DNA from: Nilaparvata lugens
Lineage: Eukaryota > Arthropoda > Insecta > Hemiptera > Delphacidae
Direction: 5' to 3'
DNA length: 64,000 bases
Assembly: GCF_014356525.2 (NCBI RefSeq)
Contig: NC_052509.1
Span: forward strand, 37,026,875-37,090,874
Shown: positions 35,076 through 48,355 of the stretch, one piece after another
How the letters are laid out: each line of letters opens with the position of its first letter
Numbering within the stretch: position 1 is the first letter of the stretch
The notes under the pieces: generated by a model
What the model saw: only the letters and a program-made list of their open reading frames with translations
Told to the model about the DNA's origin: nothing
The model's database searches: none
Position numbers and translations under genes: made by a program

Positions 35076-35994
35076 AAGGGCCGGTTTCCGAGCTCGGGAT
35101 TTAGCTAAGTTCACTTTTGATATGGTTCACTGTACATTTCAATATAAACGTTTTCAAATCATGATAACACTGACACAATATTGTTGTATAAGCTGTAAGG
35201 AATGATTATGGAATTTCCACAGTTTCAGATGTTTCACTTGCTTATAATTAAGTTGTATTACTGAGAGTATTCGGTTGAAATAGATAATAATTATGTATGA
35301 GAAGAAAACATAAGGGAGAATTGACAAAAGAGGAACCCTCAGTATTGATAGATCATACTATGTAAAATTATGAACATTCAATTGTGATCAAAATAATAAA
35401 AAAACGAGTTCAATAATTCTCGAGGAACAAGATAACTTCACACTGTATTATAATATAATTGTAGAGCTTCATATAATATGAGTATGATGTATCAGGAGTT
35501 GTCTATTAAAGTAAGAGATCATTATTCTAGAGTATAATTATATGCAATCTCATTTTTATTCGGATCAGTAGGCTATCTTCAAATTGAGAAGTTTGTTCTG
35601 AAATGCATAGAATTGACGAAATTTCTCCCATGTTAACATTTCAAGTGAACTCTCAGTAATTCTTATTCAGTAATTGATAAGAATTATTAAAACTGGCTTG
35701 GATTCTAAAGCTGATTAATGCCGTTGACGAATGATATAATGTATAAAACAATAATTGAACTTGTGAGAGGTACAATTTTCTACATTTCAAGTCGGATTGA
35801 GAGCCTTTAATTTGGAAGAATTCTCAATTCAGATGGTATTGTCTGATTAGAAGAAAATAATTCGAGCTAAGGAGAGTTTTTTTGAAATTACGAGAATTAA
35901 CCCTCCACAAAAGAAATTGAAGAAATCTCTGAAAAATTGCATTTTATTTATATTACATGTAGGCCATAAACCAAAAAATATGAGGTTGAGAATA

Positions 35995-36755
35995 CAGCCG
36001 AACCTCTCTATAACGAACCTCCACTTGACGAAATCCTCTACGAAACGAATTTTTACCTGGTCCCATCACATTTTGGAGTTTCGGCTGCCTATTTACCTCT
36101 ATTCAACGAATTTCGGACCTCTCAACAACAAAGTTTTCTCTTGACTTCAACATACAAAATGTAGTGTGTATAGGAAGCAGACGATCATTTTCAAGGAATT
36201 GTTTAGTTTCAGCAGAAAGGTCAAAAGAATAAAAATAATGGCAATTCAGGTAGGAAGAAGATGGGTGGTGGACAGTCAATAGAGGTTGAAAGACATGTCG
36301 GAAATTGAATGCAAGTTACTCTGAATTGGATTTCAAGAACTTGTCATTTGTAGACCAGGCAGGTGAACGACTGGACTTTCTAAATCTTGCTTTTGTCACA
36401 CATTTCAATTCTTTGAACTGACTAAGATGATGATGGTTGTGACGAACTTGAGGAGAAGAATCCGTCAGATAAAGAAGTTCTAGAAGCTTTCAAAATTATC
36501 AGGCAAGGATTAAATCTGAAAAATAGTGTACCAGCCTTTCTATGTTCGACTGTTTGAATAGATGTGAGTCGTTTATTGAACATGATGTTTTATTCAAATG
36601 CAAAATTCAACCGTAAATTACTCACTTTTTCAAATAAAACATTAAAAAATAGGGAAGTTGAGTTATTATAGTATTGATAATGACGTTATTGACAAAATTA
36701 CCGTATTTTGTGTTCAATCTAATACAGTAGTAGTGTAAAAAGTACCTAGATTAAA
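35995..36755 (+). mobile_element. pogo/Tigger transposon remnant, copy 1
   Basis: Preceded by TA, the left end CAGCCGAACCTCTCTATAAC matches the pogo/Tigger terminal consensus. At 36427-36545 a frame reads DDDGCDELEEKNPSDKEVLE then FKIIRQGLNLKN, the acidic C-terminal tail typical of Tigger/CENP-B-like transposases. The DDE core is not present. No right terminus was found. The sequence AATTCGAGCT...GGTTGAGAATA flanks it on both sides (35855-35994 and 36760-36895), suggesting a local duplication. Confidence 0.65.
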
Positions 36756-38317
36756 ATTATTCGAGCTCAGGAGAGTTTTCTGTAACTAGGAGAATTTATC
36801 CTCCACAAGAAAAATGAAGAAATCTCTGAGAAATTGCATTTTATTTATATTAAATGTAGGCTATAGACCAAAGAATATGAGGTTGAGAATATTTTCAAAC
36901 TTGTGTTACATGATAGAAATTAACATACGTGAACTTCATCTGTAGTGGGAGTAATTCTCATTTAAAAATACTGAATGTGAAAGACTCAAATCTCATTCAA
37001 ATTGCGCTGGAGTTTTGCCCTCTTTTTGAATCATAATAAGCGTTCTCAATTATTGACTAGGTATTGAAGAGTATTGAAAGCCTATTGAAGATTAGAAACC
37101 TATTGACATTACTTATTTATCTCAAGTTAGTTTCCTATTGACGAACCTCTAAATATAGATGATTTCTCTTATGTTTCAGATGTTGAATATTCTGAATAGT
37201 TGTAATAATAATTATACAGAATAGCTATGATAATAATTATACAGAATAGCTCTGTATATTGATCATGGAAATCAATGTATTACATATTCACCATTGTACA
37301 ATGATTGTGTCAAGTCGCTTATTTCTTGAGTTCAATTTATCTTCAAAATCTATGGAGAACAATAATATAATATCAAGCGGAAGAGAATTCAATGAAACAA
37401 TGAATTCTGCTAGGTTCCTTGCAATTTGCTGTAGACGTATCATGAGATACATTTTCATTAAAGAGAGACCATCTCAGGAAATTATCGCTTTTCACCAGTG
37501 TACTTTTCATAAATACATGTATTTTTCTCTATCATTTCTCCATTATTATATTTGTCTCACAGATCCATTTTAGAGGGTTCCAATCAACAGATTTTTATTG
37601 GAGAGTTGTGTGAAGATGTTATTTCAGAAAATTATCGTTTTTCAGCATAGCATTATTCTAAGAATGTTGAACTCTCGGAGATACGATGAATTAGAAAGCT
37701 CTAGAAAATCCCATCCTTCAGCGTGACTGTTTCATGAAATTCATCTCCAAATGTATTGAGCTCAATGTATTCAATTATTAATATCATTCGATTCGAATGA
37801 GAAATAAGATTTTGCTACCCCTTGTGAATATCTCCCATTCTGGGAAATCATAGGAGATGATTTCTCATGCTCATTTCTATAACTTGTTCATTCACATGCT
37901 AAACCTCTAGTCATATCTCTTCAACAGTTCTCGACACCTCTCATCAAACTCTCATACCACTGATGGCTTTGAGGTCTCTGGTGGGTCCAACTACCTGAAG
38001 GTAGAAATGCAACAGGTTGATGGGATCGGAAAGGGTTGTCCTATTGTTTATAAAGGTGGGATTATTTCTTCCTTCATCCTTTTTCTATTGTTCTATATTA
38101 GTTGGAGAGTATGACCATTTTCTCGATTTTGAGCCTTCTCTGTTGCTGTTGACTATAGAGAACATGTTACGGAGTAGATATTTTGTGGACCCATGAGAGG
38201 TCCGTACCGCTCGTATTATTCAGCCCTGTTCTGGCCGGTATGAAACTGCTATGAAATTACACTTCAAACTTTCATTACACCACAAAATTCTTATTTCGAA
38301 TCAAACCTTGAGTTTCA

Positions 38318-38525
38318 GTACCTAGTATAGTTCATTTGATGAGAAAATAAAGTAAAAGCATTAAGAAATCATACACTCTAGAGATCTATCTGTCTACGGC
38401 ACACAGATAATCTTTTACTTCTACACATAATCGTTTTCTTTTACCATAGACAGATAGACCTCTAGAGAGTATGATTTTTCAATGCTTTAACTATATCTTC
38501 TCGTCAAATGAACTATAGGTAGGTT
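38318..38525. mobile_element. Fold-back MITE, copy 1
   Basis: Arms of about 80 bp (TAGTTCATTTGATGAGAAAA and CTCTAGAG...ATCTATCTGTCT against the complement) surround a loop of about 50 bp. Confidence 0.8.
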
Positions 38526-38749
38526 AGTAGGTAGTTATAGATGTGGATAAATTTATTACAAGAACCAAACTTTGAATCAGTGATGAACTCATTCAATTGC
38601 TTGACTGAATGTAACTCTTTCTTGAAGAAAAAAATTCATTTTTAAATATAATATTAAAATCGTATTATTTGTGTTTTTTTAGCTACAATATTCACTTATT
38701 ATGTAGGGGAGCTTTAATTATTTTCCTGAAAATAAATCATGATTCGCTT

Positions 38750-38820
38750 ACAGTCCTCACTGATGAAGAATCAACTCAAAAGCATATGATTTGAGTTGAT
38801 TCTTCATCAGTGAGGACTGT
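38750..38820. repeat. Perfect 31-bp-stem palindrome, only in copy 1
   Basis: Left arm 38750-38780 (ACAGTCCTCACTGATGAAGA start) and right arm 38790-38820 pair over 31 bases without mismatch, around a 9-base loop. In copy 2 only the left arm exists (from about 45344). Confidence 0.9.
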
Positions 38821-39780
38821 TATATATATATAATAAAATGAATGGTACATCATGAAAAATTTGATACATATATTAAACAAATAATCTCAAAGTTACATCA
38901 ATATAGAAAATATATAGAGCAACAAAATATACAATGAAACAAGAAACGAAATCAAATAAAATATCACAGATCAATACTATTTTCCAGTTCTATAGCACGA
39001 AACTCTACCATGTGCTTTTCACTTCATTGATCATATGCATTTATCTGCATGTAGCTTTGACATCAACTTGCTGTTGCTTGTCGATTTGGATAATCCTACT
39101 TTATATATTAACTTCTCAAATCAGAGCATGATAAATTGACAAATCAACAATTAAATATATATCAATTTCTGAAGTTTCCAATAAATATATATATATAAAC
39201 TGATAAATATGCGCCTGATATCTATCAAAATAACTTTTCTGGTAGCAAAATTAATAGAGGACCAGGTAGGCTGAGTCCTGAATACAACTCGTCCTACCAA
39301 AACAATAGGTAATGCGAATAATTGCAAAATCAAGTAGTGAATAATTGTTATTTTTATTGTTGAATTAATTGTGATGTAAGTTTCAAAATACATAAGTTGA
39401 ATGTGATGCCAATTGTAAAGACTTTCAAATTGTAAAGAAACAAATTGTAAAGAAACAAGATTCAAAAAATAAAATGATTTTGTATTCAAAATTTTGAATA
39501 TTATTCAATGTCCTGAAATGACAAACTCTTTGATTGCCTTTGTAGGCACAGCTCATAAGTAAGATAAATCTATATAAGTAAATGAACAATAGCAGTATGA
39601 ATGATAATGAATGAATGAAAATAGATAAATTAATGAATAAGAATGGATGATATTACAAATTTATGATGAATATGCAATTACTCAACCTGAGTACCTTGAG
39701 GATGTCGAAAGCTGTCGAAGATTATAGGCATTTGTAAGAAATGCTCCGGCAATGGAAATCATCATCACCATACCGGCCAG

Positions 39781-39875
39781 AGAGTGGGAGGGTATACGTA
39801 ACCCCAAAGTGGAATGCTAAATTGCACAGTCGACCAAGTGAGTGGGAGGGTATATGGAACCCCAAAGTGGATGCA
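39781..39875. repeat. 57-bp tandem duplication, copy 1
   Basis: GAGTGGGAGGGTATAYGKAA followed by CCCCAAAGTGGA occurs twice. Counterpart near 46451-46545. A 70-codon frame crosses it, but nothing else supports coding. Confidence 0.6.
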
Positions 39876-40914
39876 ATTTCGACTGTCAATAGAGACTGCA
39901 GACCTTTATCGGTAGATTCGATCGTAGGTAGAATTGTAGAACAGATTCGGTAGCAGATTGATTCGAGAGATGTAGAGAGAATGAATGAGTTTCCCAAAAT
40001 TCAAACTGTGGACAGAGGAAAAGAAAATACCCTAAGGTAAGAAAATATGTTGACTGTAGCAACAGCGCTCTGAACTACACAGAGTTCAGAGTACAAAGAG
40101 TTCGAAAACAAGAATATGAAATAAAGATTTGTAGAAACATCAAGCAATCTTGATGATCTTGGATTTTTGCAGAAATGCATATAATTGAATGCTCTTGAAA
40201 CGTAATGTCCGAACAAAGACAAAATCGGAATAGCAACTTGACAAGTAGATCACTGAGAATTCAATGGAATCAAAATGCTAAATTGACATTTTTTAAAAAA
40301 GATTGAAATAGATGAACAATGTAAAATTGGAAAGAGCTTTAAACTAAATTCTAAAAATTGAGTTCAGAAAAGCGTGTTCAAATGGAAAGTGAGGTTACAC
40401 CTACCAGAAGTTTGAGATTCAAACACAATCCGTGAAGACATACAAGTTGTTTGATTGAATTAGGCCAATATTTATCGCAAATATGCCAATGAAACATGAA
40501 ATTATTGAATATTCAGCTGGAATAAATTCTAATTCGAAAATTGAAAACAAGAGTTGGCCAATTTTTACATTTTGGAATTGAGTTGAAACAAAGAAGCAGC
40601 ACACCAGCGCCACAGCAAGCCGAGTGGAGCAAAACCTACCTACAACGATTTCCGCAAGTGAGAAATGCAAGAATAAAGATACAAAACACAAATATTATTC
40701 AAAAGCAAGTGAAAAAGGACAAATTTGAAATTAATCAAATAATACTAGACAACAAATTGAAATTATTACAGAGATACAAATATTGAAAACAATGCAGACT
40801 AAATCTGCCAAACGTTGGCTATACTGGCAATGCGCTAAGTTCAAAAATCAAGGATGATGCAAATTGAGTTTTAACAATAAACATTATAGAAACATAAAGA
40901 GAAATGCAAAACCG

Positions 40915-41262
40915 TCGACTTGAATCTTAGACCTCACTTCGCTAGGTCAATTATAATTTCTTCTTTCGTAAAAAATCTTTTATGCTTTTGTACTCCAGAG
41001 TGGAGCTCGGTTCCCCGATATTATAGTGGTATCAATGTATGGAGGAATTCCTTTTCTTGTCACATTATCCTTAAAATGCGAAATTTCATAAAAAAACCTT
41101 GTGTATACATCGACACACAGTTGAAAAAGGAATATTCATGCCAAATTTCATCAAATTCTATGAATGCGTTTGGCCGTAAATTAATGTGTTACATACATAC
41201 ATACATCCAGGCAAAAGAATGTCCGTGTTAGAACAAAGACCTCACTACGTTCGGTCAATCAA
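40915..41262. repeat. Dispersed repeat with GGTC-type ends, copy 1
   Basis: Runs from TTAGACCTCACTTCGCTAGG to ACCTCACTACGTTCGGTC, with TGAATGCGTTTGGCCGTAAA and a (CATA)n near the end. I recall similar tails on arthropod retroposons; family not named. Counterpart about 47574-47911. Confidence 0.5.
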
Positions 41263-42589
41263 ACTATAATGATGTATTGCCACAGAAATGTTCATGCAAT
41301 TGAGAAATTGAGAAATAAATACTGTAGATTCAAGTAAAAATTTTTCGAAATGGAATACCCAACTTGAAACTAATTAATACAATCATGAATACTATGGAAT
41401 AGGATAGCCACTAAAGACAGAATAATAGTGTTGAACATGTGTGAATGGACATCTTCAAACGAAAAAGACAATCATGCAAAAGGCTATGAGTGAAAAACAG
41501 CTGTTTGAGAGATGCTTATAACTTGAAATAAACAACCAATAGCAATAAATGAACCACTGGAAATTTTCAAATTATGATACAAAAATAATTTTAACTCTAA
41601 AATAGCTGGAAATGAAAATTAAAAAAGATAAAATCAGCTATATAGAAACCTAACCTCAAAAAATGTTGTTCGAAGCCAAATCAATTGATCGAAGCCAATG
41701 TTGTTCGAAGTCACTTTTGATATGGTTCACTGTACATTTCAATATAAACGTTTTCAAATCATGATAACACTGACACAATATTGTTGTATAAGCTGTAAGG
41801 AATGATTATGGAATTTCCACAGTTTCAGATGTTTCACTTGCTTATAATTAAGTTGTATTACTGAGAGTATTCGGTTGAAATAGATAATAATTATGTATGA
41901 GAAGAAAACATAAGGGAGAATTGACAAAAGAGGAACCCTCAGTATTGATAGATCATACTATGTAAAACTATGAACATTCAATTGTGATCAAAATAATAAA
42001 AAAACGAGTTCAATAATTCTCGAGGAACAAGGAAACTTCACACTCTATTATAATTGTAGAACTTGATATAATAATAGTGTGATGTATCAGGAGTTGTCTA
42101 TTAAAGTAAGAGATCATTATTCTAGAGTATAATTATATGCAATCTCATTTTTATTCGGATCAGTAGGCTATCTTCAAATTGAGAAGTTTGTTCTGAAATG
42201 CATAGAATTGACGAAATTTCTCCCATGTTAACATTTCAAGTGAACTCTCAGTAATTCTTATTCAGTAATTGATAAGAATTATTAAAACTGGCTTGGATTC
42301 TAAAGCTGATTAATGCCGTTGACGAATGATATAATGTATAAAACAATAATTGAACTTGTGAGAGGTACAATTTTCTACATTTCAAGTCGGATTGAGAGCC
42401 TTTAATTTGGAAGAATTCTCAATTCAGATGGTATTGTCTGATTAGAAGAAAATAATTCGAGCTAAGGAGAGTTTTTTTGAAATTACGAGAATTACCCCTC
42501 CACAAAAGAAATTGAAGAAATCTCTGAAAAATTGCATTTTATTCATATTACATGTAGGCCATAAACCAAAAAATATGAGGTTGAGAATA

Positions 42590-43350
42590 CAGCCGAACCT
42601 CTCTATAACGAACCTCCACTTGACGAAATCCTCTACGAAACGAATTTTTACCTGGTCCCATCACATTTTGGAGTTTCGGCTGCCTATTTACCTCTATTCA
42701 ACGAATTTCGGACCTCTCAACAACAAAGTTTTCTCTTGACTTCAACATACAAAATGTAGTGTGTATAGGAAGCAGACGATCATTTTCAAGGAATTGTTCA
42801 GTTTCAGCAGAAAGGTCAAAAGAATAAAAATAATGGCAATTCAGGTAGGAAGAAGATGGGTGGTGGACAGTCAATAGAGGTTGAAAGACATGTCGGAAAT
42901 TGAATGCAAGTTACTCTAAATTGGATTTCAAGAACTTGTCATTTGTAGACCAGGCAGGTGAACGACTGGACTTTCTAAATCTTGCTTTTGTCACACATTT
43001 CAATTCTTTGAACTGACTAAGATGATGATGGTTGTGACGAACTTGAGGAGAAGAATCCGTCAGATAAAGAAGTTCTAGAAGCTTTCAAAATTATCAGGCA
43101 AGGATTAAATCTGAAAAATAGTGTACCAGCCTTTCTATGTTCGACTGTTTGAATAGATGTGAGTCGTTTATTGAACATGATGTTTTATTCAAATGCAAAA
43201 TTCAACCGTAAATTACTCACTTTTTCAAATAAAACATTAAAAAATAGGGAAGTTGAGTTATTATAGTATTGATAATGACGTTATTGACAAAATTACCGTA
43301 TTTTGTGTTCAATCTAATACAGTAGTAGTGTAAAAAGTACCTAGATTAAA
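42590..43350 (+). mobile_element. pogo/Tigger remnant, copy 2
   Basis: Same as 35995-36755, offset 6,595 bases, with a few substitutions. Confidence 0.65.
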
Positions 43351-44913
43351 ATTATTCGAGCTCAGGAGAGTTTTCTGTAACTAGGAGAATTTATCCTCCA
43401 CAAGAAAAATGAAGAAATCTCTGAGAAATTGCATTTTATTTATATTAAATGTAGGCTATAGACCAAAGAATATGAGGTTGAGAATATTTTCAAACTTGTG
43501 TTACATGATAGAAATTAACATACGTGAACTTCATCTGTAGTGGGAGTAATTCTCATTTAAAAATACTGAATGTGAAAGACTCAAATCTCATTCAAATTGC
43601 GCTGGAGTTTTGCCCTCTTTTTGAATCATAATAAGCGTTCTCAATTATTGACTAGGTATTGAAGAGTATTGAAAGCCTATTGAAGATTAGAAACCTATTG
43701 ACATTACTTATTTATCTCAAGTTAGTTTCCTATTGATGAACCTCTAAATATAGATGATTTCTCTTATGTTTCAGATGTTGAATATTCTGAATAGTTGTAA
43801 TAATAATTATACAGAATAGCTATGATAATAATTATACAGAATAGCTCTGTATATTGATCATGGAAATCAATGTATTACATATTCACCATTGTACAATGAT
43901 TGTGTCAAGTCGCTTATTTCTTGAGTTCAATTTATCTTCAAAATCTATGGAGAACAATAATATAATATCAAGCGGAAGAGAATTCAATGAAACAATGAAT
44001 TCTGCTAGGTTCCTTGCAATTTGCTGTAGACGTATCATGAGATAAATTTTTATTAAAGAGAGACCATCTCAGGAAATTATCGCTTTTCACCAGTGTACTT
44101 TTCATAAATACATGTATTTTTCTCTATCATTTCTCCATTATTATATTTGTCTCACAGATCCATTTTAGAGGGTTCCAATCAACAGATTTTTATTGGAGAG
44201 TTGTGTGAAGATGTTATTTCAGAAAATTATCGTTTTTCAGCATAGCATTATTCTAAGAATATTGAACTCTCGGAGATACGATGAATTAGAAAGCTCTAGA
44301 AAATCCCATCCTTCAGTGTGACTGTTTCATGAAATTCATCTCCAAATGTATTGAGCTCAATGTATTCAATTATTAATATCATTCGATTCGAATGAGAAAT
44401 AAGATTTTGCTACCCCTTGTGAATATCTCACATTCTGGGAAATCATAGGAGATGATTTCTCATGATCATTTCTATAACTTGTTCATTCACATGCTAAACC
44501 TCTAGTCATATCTCTTCAACAGTTCTCGACACCTCTCATCAAACTCTCATACCACTGATGGCTTTGAGGTCTCTGGTGGGTCCAACTACCTGAAGGTAGA
44601 AATGCAACAGGTTGATGGGATCGGAAAGGGTTGTCCTATTGTTTATAAAGGTGGGATTATTTCTTCCTTCATCCTTTTTCTATTGTTCTATAATAGTTGG
44701 AGAGTATGACCATTTCCTCGATTTTGAGCGTTCTCTGTTGCTGTTGACTATAGAGAACATGTTACGGAGTAGATATTTTGTGGACCCATGAGAGGTCCGT
44801 ACCGCTCGTATTATTCAGCCCTGTTCTGGCCGGTATGAAACTGCTATGAAATTACACTTCAAACTTTCATTACACCACAAAATTCTTATTTCGAATCAAA
44901 CCTTGAGTTTCAG

Positions 44914-45120
44914 TACCTAGTATAGTTCATTTGATGAGAAAATAAAGTAAAAGCATTAAGAAATCATACACTCTAGAGATCTATCTGTCTACGGCACACA
45001 GATAATCTTTTACTTCTACACATAATCGTTTTCTTTTACCATAGACAGATAGACCTCTAGAGAGTATGATTTTTCAATGCTTTAACTATATCTTCTCGTC
45101 AAATGAACTATAGGTAGGTT
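44914..45120. mobile_element. Fold-back MITE, copy 2
   Basis: Same as 38318-38525. Confidence 0.8.
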
Positions 45121-45401
45121 AGTAGGTAGTTATAGATGTGGATAAATTTATTACAAGAACCAAACTTTGAATCAGTGATGAACTCATTCAATTGCTTGAC
45201 TGAATGTAACTCTTTCTTGAAGAAAACTATTCATTTTTAAATATAATATTAAAATCGTATTATTTGTGTTTTTTTTAGCTACAATATTCATTTATTATCT
45301 AGGGGAGCTTTAATTATTTTCCTGAAAATAAATCATGATCCGCTTACAGTCCTCACTGATGAAGAATCAACTCAAAAGCATAGTTAGTAATCGTCATAAT
45401 C

Positions 45402-45414
45402 ATTATATATATAT

Positions 45415-45467
<53 letters not shown>

Positions 45468-45494
45468 TATATATATATAATATATATATATATA
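45402..45494. repeat. (AT)n microsatellite
   Basis: About 90 bp of AT with AAT interruptions, replacing the right palindrome arm of copy 1. Confidence 0.95.
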
Positions 45495-47573
45495 ATAAAA
45501 TGAATGGTACATCATGAAAAATTTGACACATATATTAAACAAATAATCTCAAAGTTACATCAATATAGAAAATATATAGAGCAACAAAATATACAATGAA
45601 ACAAGAAACGAAATCAAATAAAATATCACAGATCAATACTATTTTCCAGTTCTATAGCACGAAATTTTACCATGTGCTTTTCACTTCATTGATCATATGC
45701 ATTTATCTGCATGTAGCTTTGACATTAACTTGCTGTTGCTTGTCGATTTGGATAATCCTACTTTATATATTAACTTCCCAAATCAGAGCATGATAAATTG
45801 ACAAATCAACAATTAAATATATATCAATTTCTAAAGTTTCCAATAAATATATATATATATATATATAATATATATATATATATAAACTGATAAATATGCG
45901 CCTGATATCTATCAAAATAACTTTTCTGGTAGCAAAATTAATAGAGGACCAGGTAGGCTGAGTCCTGAATACAACTCGTCCTACCAAAACAATAGGTAAT
46001 GCGAATAATTGCAAAATCAAGTAGTGAATAATTGTTATTTTTATTGTTGAATTAATTGTGATGTAAGTTTCAAAATACATAAGTTTAATGTGATGCCAAT
46101 TGTAAAGAAACAAATTGTAAAGAAACAAGATTCAAAAAATAAAATGATTTTGGATTCAAAATTTTGAATATTATTCAATGTCCTGAAATGACAAACTCTT
46201 TGATTGCCTTTGTAGGCACAGCTCATAAGTAAGATAAATCTATATAAGTAAATGAACAATAGCAGTATGAATGATAATGAATGAATGAAAATAGATAAAT
46301 TAATGAATAAGAATGGATGATATTACAAATTTATGATGAATATGCAATTACTCAACCTGAGTACCTTGAGGATGTCAAAAGCTGTCGAAGATTATAGGCA
46401 TTTGTAAGAAATGCTCCGGCAATGGAAATCATCATCACCATACCGGCCAGAGAGTGGGAGGGTATACGTAACCCCAAAGTGGAATGCTAAATTGCACAGT
46501 CGACCAAGTGAGTGGGAGGGTATATGGAACCCCAAAGTGGATGCAATTTCGACTGTCAATAGAGACTGCAGACCTTTATCGGTAGATTCGATCATAGGTA
46601 GAATTGTAGAACAGATTCGGTAGCAGATTGATTCGAGAGATGTAGAGAGATTGAATGAGTTTCCCAAAATCCAAACTGTGGACAGAGGAAAAGAAAATAC
46701 CCTAAGGTAAGAAAATATGTTGACTGTAGCAACAGCGCTCTGAACTACACAGAGTTCAGAGTACAAAGAGTTTGAAAACAAGAATATGAAATAAAGATTT
46801 GTAGAAACATCATTTTTGCAGAAATGCATATAATTGAATGCTCTTGAAACGTAATGTCCGAACAAAGACAAAATCGGAATAGCAACTTGACAAGTAGATC
46901 ACTGAGAATTCAATGGAATCAAAATGCTAAATTGACATTTTTTAAAAAAGATTGAAATAGATGAACAATGTAAAATTGGAAAGAGCTCTAAACTAAATTC
47001 TAAAAATTGAGTTCAGAAAAGCGTGTTCAAATGGAAAGTGAGGTTACACCTACCAGAAGTTTGAGATTCAAACACAATCCGTGAAGACATACAAGTTGTT
47101 TGATTGAATTAGGCCAATATTTATCGCAAATATGCCAATGAAACATGAAAGTATTGAATATTCAGCTGGAATAAATTCAAATTCGAAAATTGAAAACAAG
47201 AGTTGGCCATTTTTCACATTTTGGAATCGAGTTGAAACAAAGAAGCAGCACACCAGCGCCACGGCAAGCCGAGTGGAGCAAAACCTACCTACAACGATTT
47301 CCGCAAGTGAGAAATGCAAGAATAAAGATACAAAACACAAATATTATTCAAAAGCAAGTGAAAAAGGACAAATTTGAAATTAATCAAATAATACTAGACA
47401 ACAAATTGAAATTATTACAGAGATACAAATATTGAAAACAATGCAGACTAAATCTGCCAAACGTTGGCTATACTGGCAACGCGCTAAGTTCAAAAATCAA
47501 GGATGATGCAAATTGAGTTTTAACAATAAACATTATAGAAACATAAAGAGAAATGCAAAACCGTCGACTTGAA

Positions 47574-47911
47574 TCTTAGACCTCACTTCGCTCGGTCAAT
47601 TATAATTTCTTCTTTCGTAAAAAATCTTTTATGCTTTTGTACTCCAGAGTAAAGCTCGGTTCCCCGATATTATAGTGGTATCAATGTATGGAGGAATTCC
47701 TTTTCTTGTCACATTATCCTTAAAATGCGAAATTTCATAAAAAAACCTTGTGTATACATCGACACACAGTTGAAAAAGGAATATTCATGCCAAATTTCAT
47801 CAAATTCTATGAATGCGTTTGGCCGTAAATTAATGTGTTACATACATACATACATCCAGGCAAAAGAATGTCCGTGTTAGAACAAAGACCTCACTACGTT
47901 CGGTCAATCAA
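47574..47911. repeat. Dispersed repeat with GGTC-type ends, copy 2
   Basis: Same as 40915-41262. Confidence 0.5.
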
Positions 47912-48355
47912 ACTATAATGATGTATTGCCACAGAAATGTTCATGCAATTGAGAAATTGAGAAATAAATACTGTAGATTCAAGTAAAAATTTTCGAAATG
48001 GAATACCCAACTTGAAACTAATTAATACAATCATGAATACTATGGAATAGGATAGCCACTAAAGACAGAATAATAGTGTTGAACATGTGTGAATGGACAT
48101 CTTCAAACGAAAAAGACAATCATGCAAAAGGCTATGAGTGAAAAACAGCTGTTTGAGAGATGCTTATAACTTGAAATAAACAACCAATAGCTATAAATGA
48201 ACCACTGGAAATTTTCAAATTATGATACAAAAATAATTTTAACTCTAATATAGCTGGAAATGAAAATTAAAAAAGATAAAATCAGCTATATAGAAACCTA
48301 ACCTCAAAAAATGTTGTTCGAAGCCAAATCAATTGTTCGAAGCCAATGTTGTTCG

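Larger units (their letters stand above)
35111..41710. repeat. 6.6-kb head-to-tail duplication, copy 1
   Basis: Begins TCACTTTTGATATGGTTCAC and ends TTGTTCGAAG. Copy 2 starts at 41711 with the same 20 bases, an offset of 6,600. About 98-99% alike by eye, with indels. No gene that I can support lies inside; content is a Tigger remnant, MITEs and simple repeats. Confidence 0.9.
41711..48355. repeat. 6.6-kb head-to-tail duplication, copy 2
   Basis: Differs from copy 1 by scattered substitutions, a short deletion near 42050, a longer (AT)n tract at 45402-45494 and 45847-45884, loss of the right palindrome arm, and a 21-base deletion near 46813. Ends at GTTGTTCG before unique sequence. Confidence 0.9.

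Noticed and set aside
40541..40786. An 81-codon ORF found in both 6.6-kb copies
   Set aside because: Conservation only reflects the recent duplication; an overlapping frame on the other strand is just as open, and no domain is seen.
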